NCBI GenBank assembly: GCA_028752905.1
Contig: JAQNBH010000002.1
Location: 35,184,075 to 35,248,074, forward strand
DNA: 64,000 nt
DNA from: Cladorhizidae sp. MBARI D1340-BT2
Taxonomy: Eukaryota > Porifera > Demospongiae > Poecilosclerida > Cladorhizidae
Reading direction: 5' to 3'
Shown: one piece after another, positions 33,832 through 47,056 of the stretch
How the letters are laid out: every line of letters begins with the position of its first letter
How positions within the stretch are numbered: the stretch's first letter is position 1
Position numbers and translations under genes: made by a program
Notes under the pieces: model-generated
Database searches by the model: none
The model's input: only the letters and a program-made list of their open reading frames with translations
What the model was told of the DNA's origin: nothing

Positions 33832-34776
33832 TTGACAATAAAATGTTGAAACTTGAAATGCAGCTAATTTAATAGTGAAGGTATAGATTGACGAAAGAAG
33901 AAAAAAAAGAAGGAAAAAAACCCACACAATGGTCTACTCCCCCCTTGTACACCAAGGGGGGAGTAGACCATTTTGTGGGTTTTTTAAAAAACGTGTCATA
34001 ACTATTGAATGCTTAATCCATTTCCAAAGATTATGGTCTCAAAATGTAGCTCATTCTAGGTGCTTTCCAATGACATTAGAATAATGGTGTTGCAATAAAC
34101 TAGGACTGAAACATGGGGAAACCACAAAGGTCCTTTAAAATTTTAGATGCACTCCTGTACCCAAACCACAGGTCTTCAACACTTGCTATTTATGGTGATA
34201 TTAGAGTGATCACAGATACCTCTTTTGAATTGATAGTTTTTTAAAATTTTTTTAATTCACCCCAACACCCCCAATTTCATTTCCTCCCCCGGTCATATGC
34301 TGTCAGACTGAATATCTCATCAGAAAATGACTGGATTGATAATTTGTCAATTCAAAAGAAGGAGTAATGCAAGCGCTTTCATAATATATAAAAATTATTT
34401 ACTACAGACAAAAATTGAATGAGTTACACGGTATCATGTGATGTCACTACATGAAATTACATTTCATAATAAATCAGTTTGAAAAGTGCATGATAGTAGT
34501 AGCTTTAGAATCGCAATATAAATCACACAGAGGTTCGGTCAAAGTTGGGAACTGAGAAAGAACGTGGCATGTGCAGGAGCAGACGTTTGTACCCCACTTT
34601 GCACAGATAGCGCGGAAATGACTGAGCGATATTTTAGCCAAGTTTCAAGTCTTGGCCATGAACGCTTATTATATTATGAACAATCCAACTTACTGCGTTT
34701 ATTCAGGCTTCTTCTTGTTCATTGCGCAGAGTTGCAATGAAATGGGAGGATAAAAAGTATCATAACTCAAGAATGG
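33832..34776 (+). repeat. Satellite monomer 37
   Basis: 945 bp. Standard loop with A7C3; GTGTC; ATTTTAG; T6A4T7A; CACCCCC; CAATTCAAAAG; GCGC; TAA stop; GGTTCGGTC; TGTGC; TTTT. First of five units (37, 39, 41, 44, 50) with these two private changes. Confidence 0.97.
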
Positions 34777-35721
34777 TTGACAATAAAATGTTGAAACTTG
34801 AAATGCAGCTAATTTAATAGTGAAGGTATAGATTGACGAAAGGAAAAAAAAAGAAGGAAAAAACCCCACACAATGGTCTACTCCCCCCTTGTACACCAAG
34901 GGGGGAGTAGACCATTTTGTGGGTTTTTTAAAAAACGTATCATAACTATTGAATGCTTAATCCATTTCCAAAGATTATGGTCTCAAAATGTAGCTCATTC
35001 TAGGTGCTTTCCAATGACATTAGAATAATGGTGTTGCAATAAACTAGGACTGAAACATGGGGAAACCACAAAGGTCCTTTAAAATGTTTAGATGCACTCC
35101 TGTACCCAAACCACAGGTCTTCAACACTTGCTATTTATGGTGATATTAGAGTGATCACAGATACCTCTTTTGAATTGATAGTTTTTTTAAAATTTTTTAA
35201 TTCACCCCAACACCCCCAATTTCATTTCCTCCCCCGGTCATATGCTGTCAGACTGAATATCTCATCAGAAAATGACTGGATTGATAATTTGTCAATTGAA
35301 AAGAAGGAGTAATGCAAGCGCTTTCATAATATATAAAAATTATTTACTACAGACAAAAATTGAATGAGTTACACGGTATCATGTGATGTCACTACATGAA
35401 ATTACATTTCATAATAAATCAGTTTGAAAAGTGCATGATAGTAGTAGCTTTAGAATCGCAATATAAATCACACAGAGGTTCGATCAAAGTTGGGAACTGA
35501 GAAAGAACGTGGCATGTGCAGGAGCAGACGTTTGTACCCCACTTTGCACAGATAGCGCGGAAATGACTGAGCGATATTTTAGCCAAGTTTCAAGTCTTGG
35601 CCATGAACGCTTATTATATTATGAACAATCCAACTTACTGCGTTTATTCAGGCTTCTTCTTGTTCATTGCGCAGAGTTGCAATGAAATGGGAGGATAAAA
35701 AGTATCATAACTCAAGAATGG
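34777..35721 (+). repeat. Satellite monomer 38
   Basis: 945 bp. As monomer 36 except A/T tract T7A4T6A. Confidence 0.97.
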
Positions 35722-36666
35722 TTGACAATAAAATGTTGAAACTTGAAATGCAGCTAATTTAATAGTGAAGGTATAGATTGACGAAAGAAGAAAAAAAAGA
35801 AGGAAAAAAACCCACACAATGGTCTACTCCCCCCTTGTACACCAAGGGGGGAGTAGACCATTTTGTGGGTTTTTTAAAAAACGTGTCATAACTATTGAAT
35901 GCTTAATCCATTTCCAAAGATTATGGTCTCAAAATGTAGCTCATTCTAGGTGCTTTCCAATGACATTAGAATAATGGTGTTGCAATAAACTAGGACTGAA
36001 ACATGGGGAAACCACAAAGGTCCTTTAAAATTTTAGATGCACTCCTGTACCCAAACCACAGGTCTTCAACACTTGCTATTTATGGTGATATTAGAGTGAT
36101 CACAGATACCTCTTTTGAATTGATAGTTTTTTAAAAAAATTTTAATTCACCCCAACACCCCCAATTTCATTTCCTCCCCCGGTCATATGCTGTCAGACTG
36201 AATATCTCATCAGAAAATGACTGGATTGATAATTTGTCAATTCAAAAGAAGGAGTAATGCAAGCGCTTTCATAATATATAAAAATTATTTACTACAGACA
36301 AAAATTGAATGAGTTACACGGTATCATGTGATGTCACTACATGAAATTACATTTCATAATAAATCAGTTTGAAAAGTGCATGATAGTAGTAGCTTTAGAA
36401 TCGCAATATAAATCACACAGAGGTTCGGTCAAAGTTGGGAACTGAGAAAGAACGTGGCATGTGCAGGAGCAGACGTTTGTACCCCACTTTGCACAGATAG
36501 CGCGGAAATGACTGAGCGATATTTTAGCCAAGTTTCAAGTCTTGGCCATGAACGCTTATTATATTATGAACAATCCAACTTACTGCGTTTATTCAGGCTT
36601 CTTCTTGTTCATTGCGCAGAGTTGCAATGAAATGGGAGGATAAAAAGTATCATAACTCAAGAATGG
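35722..36666 (+). repeat. Satellite monomer 39
   Basis: 945 bp. As monomer 37 except A/T tract T6A7T4A. Confidence 0.97.
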
Positions 36667-37611
36667 TTGACAATAAAATGTTGAAACTTGAAATGCAGCT
36701 AATTTAATAGTGAAGGTATAGATTGACGAAAGAAGAAAAAAAAGAAGGAAAAAACCCCACACAATGGTCTACTCCCCCCTTGTACACCAAGGGGGGAGTA
36801 GACCATTTTGTGGGTTTTTTAAAAAACGTGTCATAACTATTGAATGCTTAATCCATTTCCAAAGATTATGGTCTCAAAATGTAGCTCATTCTAGGTGCTT
36901 TCCAATGACATTAGAATAATGGTGTTGCAATAAACTAGGACTGAAACATGGGGAAACCACAAAGGTCCTTTAAAATTTTAGATGCACTCCTGTACCCAAA
37001 CCACAGGTCTTCAACACTTGCTATTTATGGTGATATTAGAGTGATCACAGATACCTCTTTTGAATTGATAGTTAAAAAAAATTTTTTTTATTCACCCCAA
37101 CATCCCCAATTTCATTTCCTCCCCCGGTCATATGCTGTCAGACTGAATATCTCATCAGAAAATGACTGGATTGATAATTTGTCAATTGAAAAGAAGGAGT
37201 AATGCAAGCGCTTTCATAATATATAAAAATTATTTACTACAGACAAAAATTGAATGAGTTACACGGTATCATGTGATGTCACTACATGAAATTACATTTC
37301 ATAATAAATCAGTTTGAAAAGTGCATGATAGTAGTAGCTTTAGAATCGCAATATAAATCACACAGAGGTTCGATCAAAGTTGGGAACTGAGAAAGAACGT
37401 GGCATGTGCAGGAGCAGACGTTTGTACCCCACTTTGCACAGATAGCGCGGAAATGACTGAGCGATATTTTAGCCAAGTTTCAAGTCTTGGCCATGAACGC
37501 TTATTATATTATGAACAATCCAACTTACTGCGTTTATTCAGGCTTCTTCTTGTTCATTGCGCAGAGTTGCAATGAAATGGGAGGATAAAAAGTATCATAA
37601 CTCAAGAATGG
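36667..37611 (+). repeat. Satellite monomer 40 (hybrid)
   Basis: 945 bp. Standard loop; GTGTC; frame 1 open (36948-37202); T2A8T8; CATCCCC; GCGC; TAA stop; TGTGC; TTTT. Matches monomer 42 up to CATCCCC and the TAA-type units afterwards. The switch lies between about 37110 and 37206. Confidence 0.97.
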
Positions 37612-38556
37612 TTGACAATAAAATGTTGAAACTTGAAATGCAGCTAATTTAATAGTGAAGGTATAGATTGACGAAAGAAGAAAAAAAAGAAGGAAAAAAA
37701 CCCACACAATGGTCTACTCCCCCCTTGTACACCAAGGGGGGAGTAGACCATTTTGTGGGTTTTTTAAAAAACGTGTCATAACTATTGAATGCTTAATCCA
37801 TTTCCAAAGATTATGGTCTCAAAATGTAGCTCATTCTAGGTGCTTTCCAATGACATTAGAATAATGGTGTTGCAATAAACTAGGACTGAAACATGGGGAA
37901 ACCACAAAGGTCCTTTAAAATTTTAGATGCACTCCTGTACCCAAACCACAGGTCTTCAACACTTGCTATTTATGGTGATATTAGAGTGATCACAGATACC
38001 TCTTTTGAATTGATAGTTTTTTAAAAAAATTTTAATTCACCCCAACACCCCCAATTTCATTTCCTCCCCCGGTCATATGCTGTCAGACTGAATATCTCAT
38101 CAGAAAATGACTGGATTGATAATTTGTCAATTCAAAAGAAGGAGTAATGCAAGCGCTTTCATAATATATAAAAATTATTTACTACAGACAAAAATTGAAT
38201 GAGTTACACGGTATCATGTGATGTCACTACATGAAATTACATTTCATAATAAATCAGTTTGAAAAGTGCATGATAGTAGTAGCTTTAGAATCGCAATATA
38301 AATCACACAGAGGTTCGGTCAAAGTTGGGAACTGAGAAAGAACGTGGCATGTGCAGGAGCAGACGTTTGTACCCCACTTTGCACAGATAGCGCGGAAATG
38401 ACTGAGCGATATTTTAGCCAAGTTTCAAGTCTTGGCCATGAACGCTTATTATATTATGAACAATCCAACTTACTGCGTTTATTCAGGCTTCTTCTTGTTC
38501 ATTGCGCAGAGTTGCAATGAAATGGGAGGATAAAAAGTATCATAACTCAAGAATGG
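37612..38556 (+). repeat. Satellite monomer 41
   Basis: 945 bp. As monomer 39: A7C3; ATTTTAG; T6A7T4A; CAATTCAAAAG; GCGC; TAA stop; GGTTCGGTC. Confidence 0.97.
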
Positions 38557-39501
38557 TTGACAATAAAATGTTGAAACTTGAAATGCAGCTAATTTAATAG
38601 TGAAGGTATAGATTGACGAAAGAAGAAAAAAAAGAAGGAAAAAACCCCACACAATGGTCTACTCCCCCCTTGTACACCAAGGGGGGAGTAGACCATTTTG
38701 TGGGTTTTTTAAAAAACGTGTCATAACTATTGAATGCTTAATCCATTTCCAAAGATTATGGTCTCAAAATGTAGCTCATTCTAGGTGCTTTCCAATGACA
38801 TTAGAATAATGGTGTTGCAATAAACTAGGACTGAAACATGGGGAAACCACAAAGGTCCTTTAAAATTTTAGATGCACTCCTGTACCCAAACCACAGGTCT
38901 TCAACACTTGCTATTTATGGTGATATTAGAGTGATCACAGATACCTCTTTTGAATTGATAGTTAAAAAAAATTTTTTTTATTCACCCCAACATCCCCAAT
39001 TTCATTTCCTCCCCCGGTCATATGCTGTCAGACTGAATATCTCATCAGAAAATGACTGGATTGATAATTTGTCAATTGAAAAGAAGGAGTAATGCAAGAG
39101 CTTTCATAATATATAAAAATTATTTACTACAGACAAAAATTGAATGAGTTACACGGTATCATGTGATGTCACTACATGAAATTACATTTCATAATAAATC
39201 AGTTTGAAAAGTGCATGATAGTAGTAGCTTTAGAATCGCAATAGAAATCACACAGAGGTTCGATCAAAGTTGGGAACTGAGAAAGAACGTGGCATGCGCA
39301 GGAGCAGACGTTTGTACCCCACTTTGCACAGATAGCGCGGAAATGACTGAGCGATATCTTAGCCAAGTTTCAAGTCTTGGCCATGAACGCTTATTATATT
39401 ATGAACAATCAAACTTACTGCGTTTATTCAGGCTTCTTCTTGTTCATTGCGCAGAGTTGCAATGAAATGGGAGGATAAAAAGTATCATAACTCAAGAATG
39501 G
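38557..39501 (+). repeat. Satellite monomer 42
   Basis: 945 bp. Standard loop; GTGTC; frame 1 open; T2A8T8; CATCCCC; GAGC; frame open with CAATCAAAC (synonymous); TGCGC; TCTT. Twin of monomer 45. Confidence 0.97.
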
Positions 39502-40446
39502 TTGACAATAAAATGTTGAAACTTGAAATGCAGCTAATTTAATAGTGAAGGTATAGATTGACGAAAGGAGAAAAAAAGAAGGAAAAAACCCCACACAATG
39601 GTCTACTCCCCCCTTGTACACCAAGGGGGGAGTAGACCATTTTGTGGGTTTTTTAAAAAACGTGTCATAACTATTGAATGCTTAATCCATTTCCAAAGAT
39701 TATGGTCTCAAAATGTAGCTCATTCTAGGTGCTTTCCAATGACATTAGAATAATGGTGTTGCAATAAACTAGGACTGAAACATGGGGAAACCACAAAGGT
39801 CCTTTAAAATGTTTAGATGCACTCCTGTACCCAAACCACAGGTCTTCAACACTTGCTATTTATGGTGATATTAGAGTGATCACAGATACCTCTTTTGAAT
39901 TGATATTTTTTTTAAATTTTTTTTATTCACCCCAACACCCCCAATTTCATTTCCTCCCCCGGTCATATGCTGTCAGACTGAATATCTCATCAGAAAATGA
40001 CTGGATTGATAATTTGTCAATTGAAAAGAAGGAGTAATGCAAGAGCTTTCATAATATATAAAAATTATTTACTACAGACAAAAATTGAATGAGTTACACG
40101 GTATCATGTGATGTCACTACATGAAATTACATTTCATAATAAATCAGTTTGAAAAGTGCATGATAGTAGTAGCTTTAGAATCGCAATATAAATCACACAG
40201 AGGTTCGATCAAAGTTGGGAACTGAGAAAGAACGTGGCATGTGCAGGAGCAGACGTTTGTACCCCACTTTGCACAGATAGCGCGGAAATGACTGAGCGAT
40301 ATTTTAGCCAAGTTTCAAGTCTTGGCCATGAACGCTTATTATATTATGAACAATCCAACTTACTGCGTTTATTCAGGCTTCTTCTTGTTCATTGCGCAGA
40401 GTTGCAATGAAATGGGAGGATAAAAAGTATCATAACTCAAGAATGG
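39502..40446 (+). repeat. Satellite monomer 43 (hybrid)
   Basis: 945 bp. Standard loop; purine tract GGAG-A7; GTGTC; frame 1 shifted; GATAT for GATAG and then T7A3T8; CACCCCC; GAGC; TAA stop; TGTGC; TTTT. The front matches monomer 46; the back is TAA-type. Confidence 0.97.
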
Positions 40447-41391
40447 TTGACAATAAAATGTTGAAACTTGAAATGCAGCTAATTTAATAGTGAAGGTATA
40501 GATTGACGAAAGAAGAAAAAAAAGAAGGAAAAAAACCCACACAATGGTCTACTCCCCCCTTGTACACCAAGGGGGGAGTAGACCATTTTGTGGGTTTTTT
40601 AAAAAACGTGTCATAACTATTGAATGCTTAATCCATTTCCAAAGATTATGGTCTCAAAATGTAGCTCATTCTAGGTGCTTTCCAATGACATTAGAATAAT
40701 GGTGTTGCAATAAACTAGGACTGAAACATGGGGAAACCACAAAGGTCCTTTAAAATTTTAGATGCACTCCTGTACCCAAACCACAGGTCTTCAACACTTG
40801 CTATTTATGGTGATATTAGAGTGATCACAGATACCTCTTTTGAATTGATAGTTTTTTAAAAAATTTTTAATTCACCCCAACACCCCCAATTTCATTTCCT
40901 CCCCCGGTCATATGCTGTCAGACTGAATATCTCATCAGAAAATGACTGGATTGATAATTTGTCAATTCAAAAGAAGGAGTAATGCAAGCGCTTTCATAAT
41001 ATATAAAAATTATTTACTACAGACAAAAATTGAATGAGTTACACGGTATCATGTGATGTCACTACATGAAATTACATTTCATAATAAATCAGTTTGAAAA
41101 GTGCATGATAGTAGTAGCTTTAGAATCGCAATATAAATCACACAGAGGTTCGGTCAAAGTTGGGAACTGAGAAAGAACGTGGCATGTGCAGGAGCAGACG
41201 TTTGTACCCCACTTTGCACAGATAGCGCGGAAATGACTGAGCGATATTTTAGCCAAGTTTCAAGTCTTGGCCATGAACGCTTATTATATTATGAACAATC
41301 CAACTTACTGCGTTTATTCAGGCTTCTTCTTGTTCATTGCGCAGAGTTGCAATGAAATGGGAGGATAAAAAGTATCATAACTCAAGAATGG
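40447..41391 (+). repeat. Satellite monomer 44
   Basis: 945 bp. As monomer 41 (CAATTCAAAAG, GGTTCGGTC, A7C3) except A/T tract T6A6T5A. Confidence 0.97.
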
Positions 41392-42336
41392 TTGACAATA
41401 AAATGTTGAAACTTGAAATGCAGCTAATTTAATAGTGAAGGTATAGATTGACGAAAGAAGAAAAAAAAGAAGGAAAAAACCCCACACAATGGTCTACTCC
41501 CCCCTTGTACACCAAGGGGGGAGTAGACCATTTTGTGGGTTTTTTAAAAAACGTGTCATAACTATTGAATGCTTAATCCATTTCCAAAGATTATGGTCTC
41601 AAAATGTAGCTCATTCTAGGTGCTTTCCAATGACATTAGAATAATGGTGTTGCAATAAACTAGGACTGAAACATGGGGAAACCACAAAGGTCCTTTAAAA
41701 TTTTAGATGCACTCCTGTACCCAAACCACAGGTCTTCAACACTTGCTATTTATGGTGATATTAGAGTGATCACAGATACCTCTTTTGAATTGATAGTTAA
41801 AAAAAAATTTTTTTATTCACCCCAACATCCCCAATTTCATTTCCTCCCCCGGTCATATGCTGTCAGACTGAATATCTCATCAGAAAATGACTGGATTGAT
41901 AATTTGTCAATTGAAAAGAAGGAGTAATGCAAGAGCTTTCATAATATATAAAAATTATTTACTACAGACAAAAATTGAATGAGTTACACGGTATCATGTG
42001 ATGTCACTACATGAAATTACATTTCATAATAAATCAGTTTGAAAAGTGCATGATAGTAGTAGCTTTAGAATCGCAATAGAAATCACACAGAGGTTCGATC
42101 AAAGTTGGGAACTGAGAAAGAACGTGGCATGCGCAGGAGCAGACGTTTGTACCCCACTTTGCACAGATAGCGCGGAAATGACTGAGCGATATCTTAGCCA
42201 AGTTTCAAGTCTTGGCCATGAACGCTTATTATATTATGAACAATCAAACTTACTGCGTTTATTCAGGCTTCTTCTTGTTCATTGCGCAGAGTTGCAATGA
42301 AATGGGAGGATAAAAAGTATCATAACTCAAGAATGG
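41392..42336 (+). repeat. Satellite monomer 45
   Basis: 945 bp. As monomer 42 (CAATCAAAC, TGCGC, TCTT) except A/T tract T2A9T7. Confidence 0.97.
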
Positions 42337-43280
42337 TTGACAATAAAATGTTGAAACTTGAAATGCAGCTAATTTAATAGTGAAGGTATAGATTGACGAA
42401 AGGAGAAAAAAAGAAGGAAAAAACCCCACACAATGGTCTACTCCCCCCTTGTACACCAAGGGGGGAGTAGACCATTTTGTGGGTTTTTTAAAAAACGTGT
42501 CATAACTATTGAATGCTTAATCCATTTCCAAAGATTATGGTCTCAAAATGTAGCTCATTCTAGGTGCTTTCCAATGACATTAGAATAATGGTGTTGCAAT
42601 AAACTAGGACTGAAACATGGGGAAACCACAAAGGTCCTTTAAAATGTTTAGATGCACTCCTGTACCCAAACCACAGGTCTTCAACACTTGCTATTTATGG
42701 TGATATTAGAGTGATCACAGATACCTCTTTTGAATTGATATTTTTTTAAAAATTTTTTTATTCACCCCAACACCCCCAATTTCATTTCCTCCCCCGGTCA
42801 TATGCTGTCAGACTGAATATCTCATCAGAAAATGACTGGATTGATAATTTGTCAATTGAAAAGAAGGAGTAATGCAAGAGCTTTCATAATATATAAAAAT
42901 TATTTACTACAGACAAAAATTGAATGAGTTACACGGTATCATGTGATGTCACTACATGAAATTACATTTCATAATAAATCAGTTTGAAAAGTGCATGATA
43001 GTAGTAGCTTAAAATCGCAATAGAAATCACACAGAGGTTCGATCAAAGTTGGGAACTGAGAAAGAACGTGGCATGTGCAGGAGCAGACGTTTGTACCCCA
43101 CTTTGCACAGATAGCGCGGAAATGACTGAGCGATATTTTAGCCAAGTTTCAAGTCTTGGCCATGAACGCTTATTATATTATGAACAATCCAACTTACTGC
43201 GTTTATTCAGGCTTCTTCTTGTTCATTGCGCAGAGTTGCAATGAAATGGGAGGATAAAAAGTATCATAACTCAAGAATGG
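42337..43280 (+). repeat. Satellite monomer 46
   Basis: 944 bp. Front as monomer 43 (GGAG-A7, GATAT) with tract T6A5T7; CACCCCC; GAGC; 84-codon frame shifted; TGTGC; TTTT. Confidence 0.97.
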
Positions 43281-44225
43281 TTGACAATAAAATGTTGAAA
43301 CTTGAAATGCAGCTAATTTAATAGTGAAGGTATAGATTGACGAAAGGAAAAAAAAAGAAGGAAAAAACCCCACACAATGGTCTACTCCCCCCTTGTACAC
43401 CAAGGGGGGAGTAGACCATTTTGTGGGTTTTTTAAAAAACGTATCATAACTATTGAATGCTTAATCCATTTCCAAAGATTATGGTCTCAAAATGTAGCTC
43501 ATTCTAGGTGCTTTCCAATGACATTAGAATAATGGTGTTGCAATAAACTAGGACTGAAACATGGGGAAACCACAAAGGTCCTTTAAAATGTTTAGATGCA
43601 CTCCTGTACCCAAACCACAGGTCTTCAACACTTGCTATTTATGGTGATATTAGAGTGATCACAGATACCTCTTTTGAATTGATAGTTTTTTAAATTTTTT
43701 TTAATTCACCCCAACACCCCCAATTTCATTTCCTCCCCCGGTCATATGCTGTCAGACTGAATATCTCATCAGAAAATGACTGGATTGATAATTTGTCAAT
43801 TGAAAAGAAGGAGTAATGCAAGCGCTTTCATAATATATAAAAATTATTTACTACAGACAAAAATTGAATGAGTTACACGGTATCATGTGATGTCACTACA
43901 TGAAATTACATTTCATAATAAATCAGTTTGAAAAGTGCATGATAGTAGTAGCTTTAGAATCGCAATAGAAATCACACAGAGGTTCGATCAAAGTTGGGAA
44001 CTGAGAAAGAACGTGGCATGCGCAGGAGCAGACGTTTGTACCCCACTTTGCACAGATAGCGCGGAAATGACTGAGCGATATCTTAGCCAAGTTTCAAGTC
44101 TTGGCCATGAACGCTTATTATATTATGAACAATCCAACTTACTGCGTTTATTCAGGCTTCTTCTTGTTCATTGCGCAGAGTTGCAATGAAATGGGAGGAT
44201 AAAAAGTATCATAACTCAAGAATGG
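43281..44225 (+). repeat. Satellite monomer 47
   Basis: 945 bp. Standard loop; GTATC; frame 1 shifted; T6A3T8A; CACCCCC; GCGC; frame open; TGCGC; TCTT. Same type as monomers 52 and 54. Confidence 0.97.
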
Positions 44226-45166
44226 TTGACAATAAAATGTTGAAACTTGAAATGCAGCTAATTTAATAGTGAAGGTATAGATTGACGAAAGGAAAAAAAA
44301 AGAAGGAAAAAACCCCACACAATGGTCTACTCCCCCCTTGTACACCAAGGGGGGAGTAGACCATTTTGTGGGTTTTTTAAAAAACGTGTCATAACTATTG
44401 AATGCTTAATCCATTTCCAAAGATTATGGTCTCAAAATGTAGCTCATTCTAGGTGCTTTCCAATGACATTAGAATAATGGTATTGCAATAAACTAGGACT
44501 GAAACATGGGGAAACCACAAAGGTCCTTTAAAATGTTTAGATGCACTCCTGTACCCAAACCACAGGTCTTCAACACTTGCTATTTATGGTGATATTAGAG
44601 TGATCACAGATACCTCTTTTGAATTGATAGTTTTTTTAAAATTTTTTTATTCACCCCAACACCCCCAATTTCATTTCCTCCCCCGGTCATATGCTGTCAG
44701 ACTGAATATCTCATCAGAAAATGACTGGATTGATAATTTGTCAATTGAAAAGAAGGAGTAATGCAAGAGCTTTCATAATATATAAAAATTATTTACTACA
44801 GACAAAAATTGAATGAGTTACACGGTATCATGTGATGTCACTACATGAAATTACATTTCATAATAAATCAGTTTGAAAAGTGCATGATAGTAGTAGCTTA
44901 AAATCGCAATAGAAATCACACAGAGGTTCGATCAAAGTTGGGAACTGAGAAAGAACGTGGCATGTGCAGGAGCAGAAGTTTGTACCCCACTTTGCACAGA
45001 TAGCGCGGAAATGACTGAGCGATATTTTAGCCAAGTTTCAAGTCTTGGCCATGAACGCTTATTATATGAACAATCCAACTTACTGCGTTTATTCAGGCTT
45101 CTTCTTGTTCATTGCGCAGAGTTGCAATGAAATGGGAGGATAAAAAGTATCATAACTCAAGAATGG
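44226..45166 (+). repeat. Satellite monomer 48
   Basis: 941 bp. Carries all the private marks of monomer 35 (GGTATTGCAA, GCAGAAGTT, TTATTATATGAAC) but A/T tract T7A4T7 instead of T7A3T8. Confidence 0.97.
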
Positions 45167-46111
45167 TTGACAATAAAATGTTGAAACTTGAAATGCAGCT
45201 AATTTAATAGTGAAGGTATAGATTGACGAAAGGAAAAAAAAAGAAGGAAAAAACCCCACACAATGGTCTACTCCCCCCTTGTACACCAAGGGGGGAGTAG
45301 ACCATTTTGTGGGTTTTTTAAAAAACGTATCATAACTATTGAATGCTTAATCCATTTCCAAAGATTATGGTCTCAAAATGTAGCTCATTCTAGGTGCTTT
45401 CCAATGACATTAGAATAATGGTGTTGCAATAAACTAGGACTGAAACATGGGGAAACCACAAAGGTCCTTTAAAATGTTTAGATGCACTCCTGTACCCAAA
45501 CCACAGGTCTTCAACACTTGCTATTTATGGTGATATTAGAGTGATCACAGATACCTCTTTTGAATTGATAGTTTTTTAAAAAAATTTTAATTCACCCCAA
45601 CACCCCCAATTTCATTTCCTCCCCCGGTCATATGCTGTCAGACTGAATATCTCATCAGAAAATGACTGGATTGATAATTTGTCAATTGAAAAGAAGGAGT
45701 AATGCAAGCGCTTTCATAATATATAAAAATTATTTACTACAGACAAAAATTGAATGAGTTACACGGTATCATGTGATGTCACTACATGAAATTACATTTC
45801 ATAATAAATCAGTTTGAAAAGTGCATGATAGTAGTAGCTTTAGAATCGCAATATAAATCACACAGAGGTTCGATCAAAGTTGGGAACTGAGAAAGAACGT
45901 GGCATGTGCAGGAGCAGACGTTTGTACCCCACTTTGCACAGATAGCGCGGAAATGACTGAGCGATATTTTAGCCAAGTTTCAAGTCTTGGCCATGAACGC
46001 TTATTATATTATGAACAATCCAACTTACTGCGTTTATTCAGGCTTCTTCTTGTTCATTGCGCAGAGTTGCAATGAAATGGGAGGATAAAAAGTATCATAA
46101 CTCAAGAATGG
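45167..46111 (+). repeat. Satellite monomer 49
   Basis: 945 bp. As monomer 36, 12,280 bp upstream, except A/T tract T6A7T4A. Confidence 0.97.
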
Positions 46112-47056
46112 TTGACAATAAAATGTTGAAACTTGAAATGCAGCTAATTTAATAGTGAAGGTATAGATTGACGAAAGAAGAAAAAAAAGAAGGAAAAAAA
46201 CCCACACAATGGTCTACTCCCCCCTTGTACACCAAGGGGGGAGTAGACCATTTTGTGGGTTTTTTAAAAAACGTGTCATAACTATTGAATGCTTAATCCA
46301 TTTCCAAAGATTATGGTCTCAAAATGTAGCTCATTCTAGGTGCTTTCCAATGACATTAGAATAATGGTGTTGCAATAAACTAGGACTGAAACATGGGGAA
46401 ACCACAAAGGTCCTTTAAAATTTTAGATGCACTCCTGTACCCAAACCACAGGTCTTCAACACTTGCTATTTATGGTGATATTAGAGTGATCACAGATACC
46501 TCTTTTGAATTGATAGTTTTTTAAAAAAATTTTAATTCACCCCAACACCCCCAATTTCATTTCCTCCCCCGGTCATATGCTGTCAGACTGAATATCTCAT
46601 CAGAAAATGACTGGATTGATAATTTGTCAATTCAAAAGAAGGAGTAATGCAAGCGCTTTCATAATATATAAAAATTATTTACTACAGACAAAAATTGAAT
46701 GAGTTACACGGTATCATGTGATGTCACTACATGAAATTACATTTCATAATAAATCAGTTTGAAAAGTGCATGATAGTAGTAGCTTTAGAATCGCAATATA
46801 AATCACACAGAGGTTCGGTCAAAGTTGGGAACTGAGAAAGAACGTGGCATGTGCAGGAGCAGACGTTTGTACCCCACTTTGCACAGATAGCGCGGAAATG
46901 ACTGAGCGATATTTTAGCCAAGTTTCAAGTCTTGGCCATGAACGCTTATTATATTATGAACAATCCAACTTACTGCGTTTATTCAGGCTTCTTCTTGTTC
47001 ATTGCGCAGAGTTGCAATGAAATGGGAGGATAAAAAGTATCATAACTCAAGAATGG
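46112..47056 (+). repeat. Satellite monomer 50
   Basis: 945 bp. As monomer 37 (CAATTCAAAAG, GGTTCGGTC, A7C3) except A/T tract T6A7T4A. Confidence 0.97.

Larger units (their letters stand above)
31803..34838 (+). repeat. Dispersed duplicate, copy 1 (12,280-bp shift)
   Basis: Covers the end of monomer 34 to the start of 38. Carries three private marks of monomer 35 (GGTATTGCAA, GCAGAAGTT, TTATTATATGAAC) that recur only in monomer 48. The left edge is set by TTTT against TCTT (31802/44082) and the right edge by the purine tract of 38/51. Confidence 0.85.
32887..39501 (+). repeat. Dimeric higher-order repeat, 1,890-bp period (monomers 36-42)
   Basis: GTATC/TAA-stop units alternate with CAATTCAAAAG/GGTTCGGTC units (36-37, 38-39). 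The period continues as 39-40 and 41-42, where the even unit is of another type. Unit spacing is exactly 945 bp throughout. Confidence 0.8.
37612..43280 (+). repeat. Trimeric higher-order repeat, 2,835-bp period (monomers 41-43 and 44-46)
   Basis: 41/44 share CAATTCAAAAG and GGTTCGGTC, 42/45 share CAATCAAAC, and 43/46 share GGAG-A7 and GATAT. The match breaks inside 43/46, where the 84-codon frame is TAA-stopped in 43 and shifted in 46. Confidence 0.85.
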
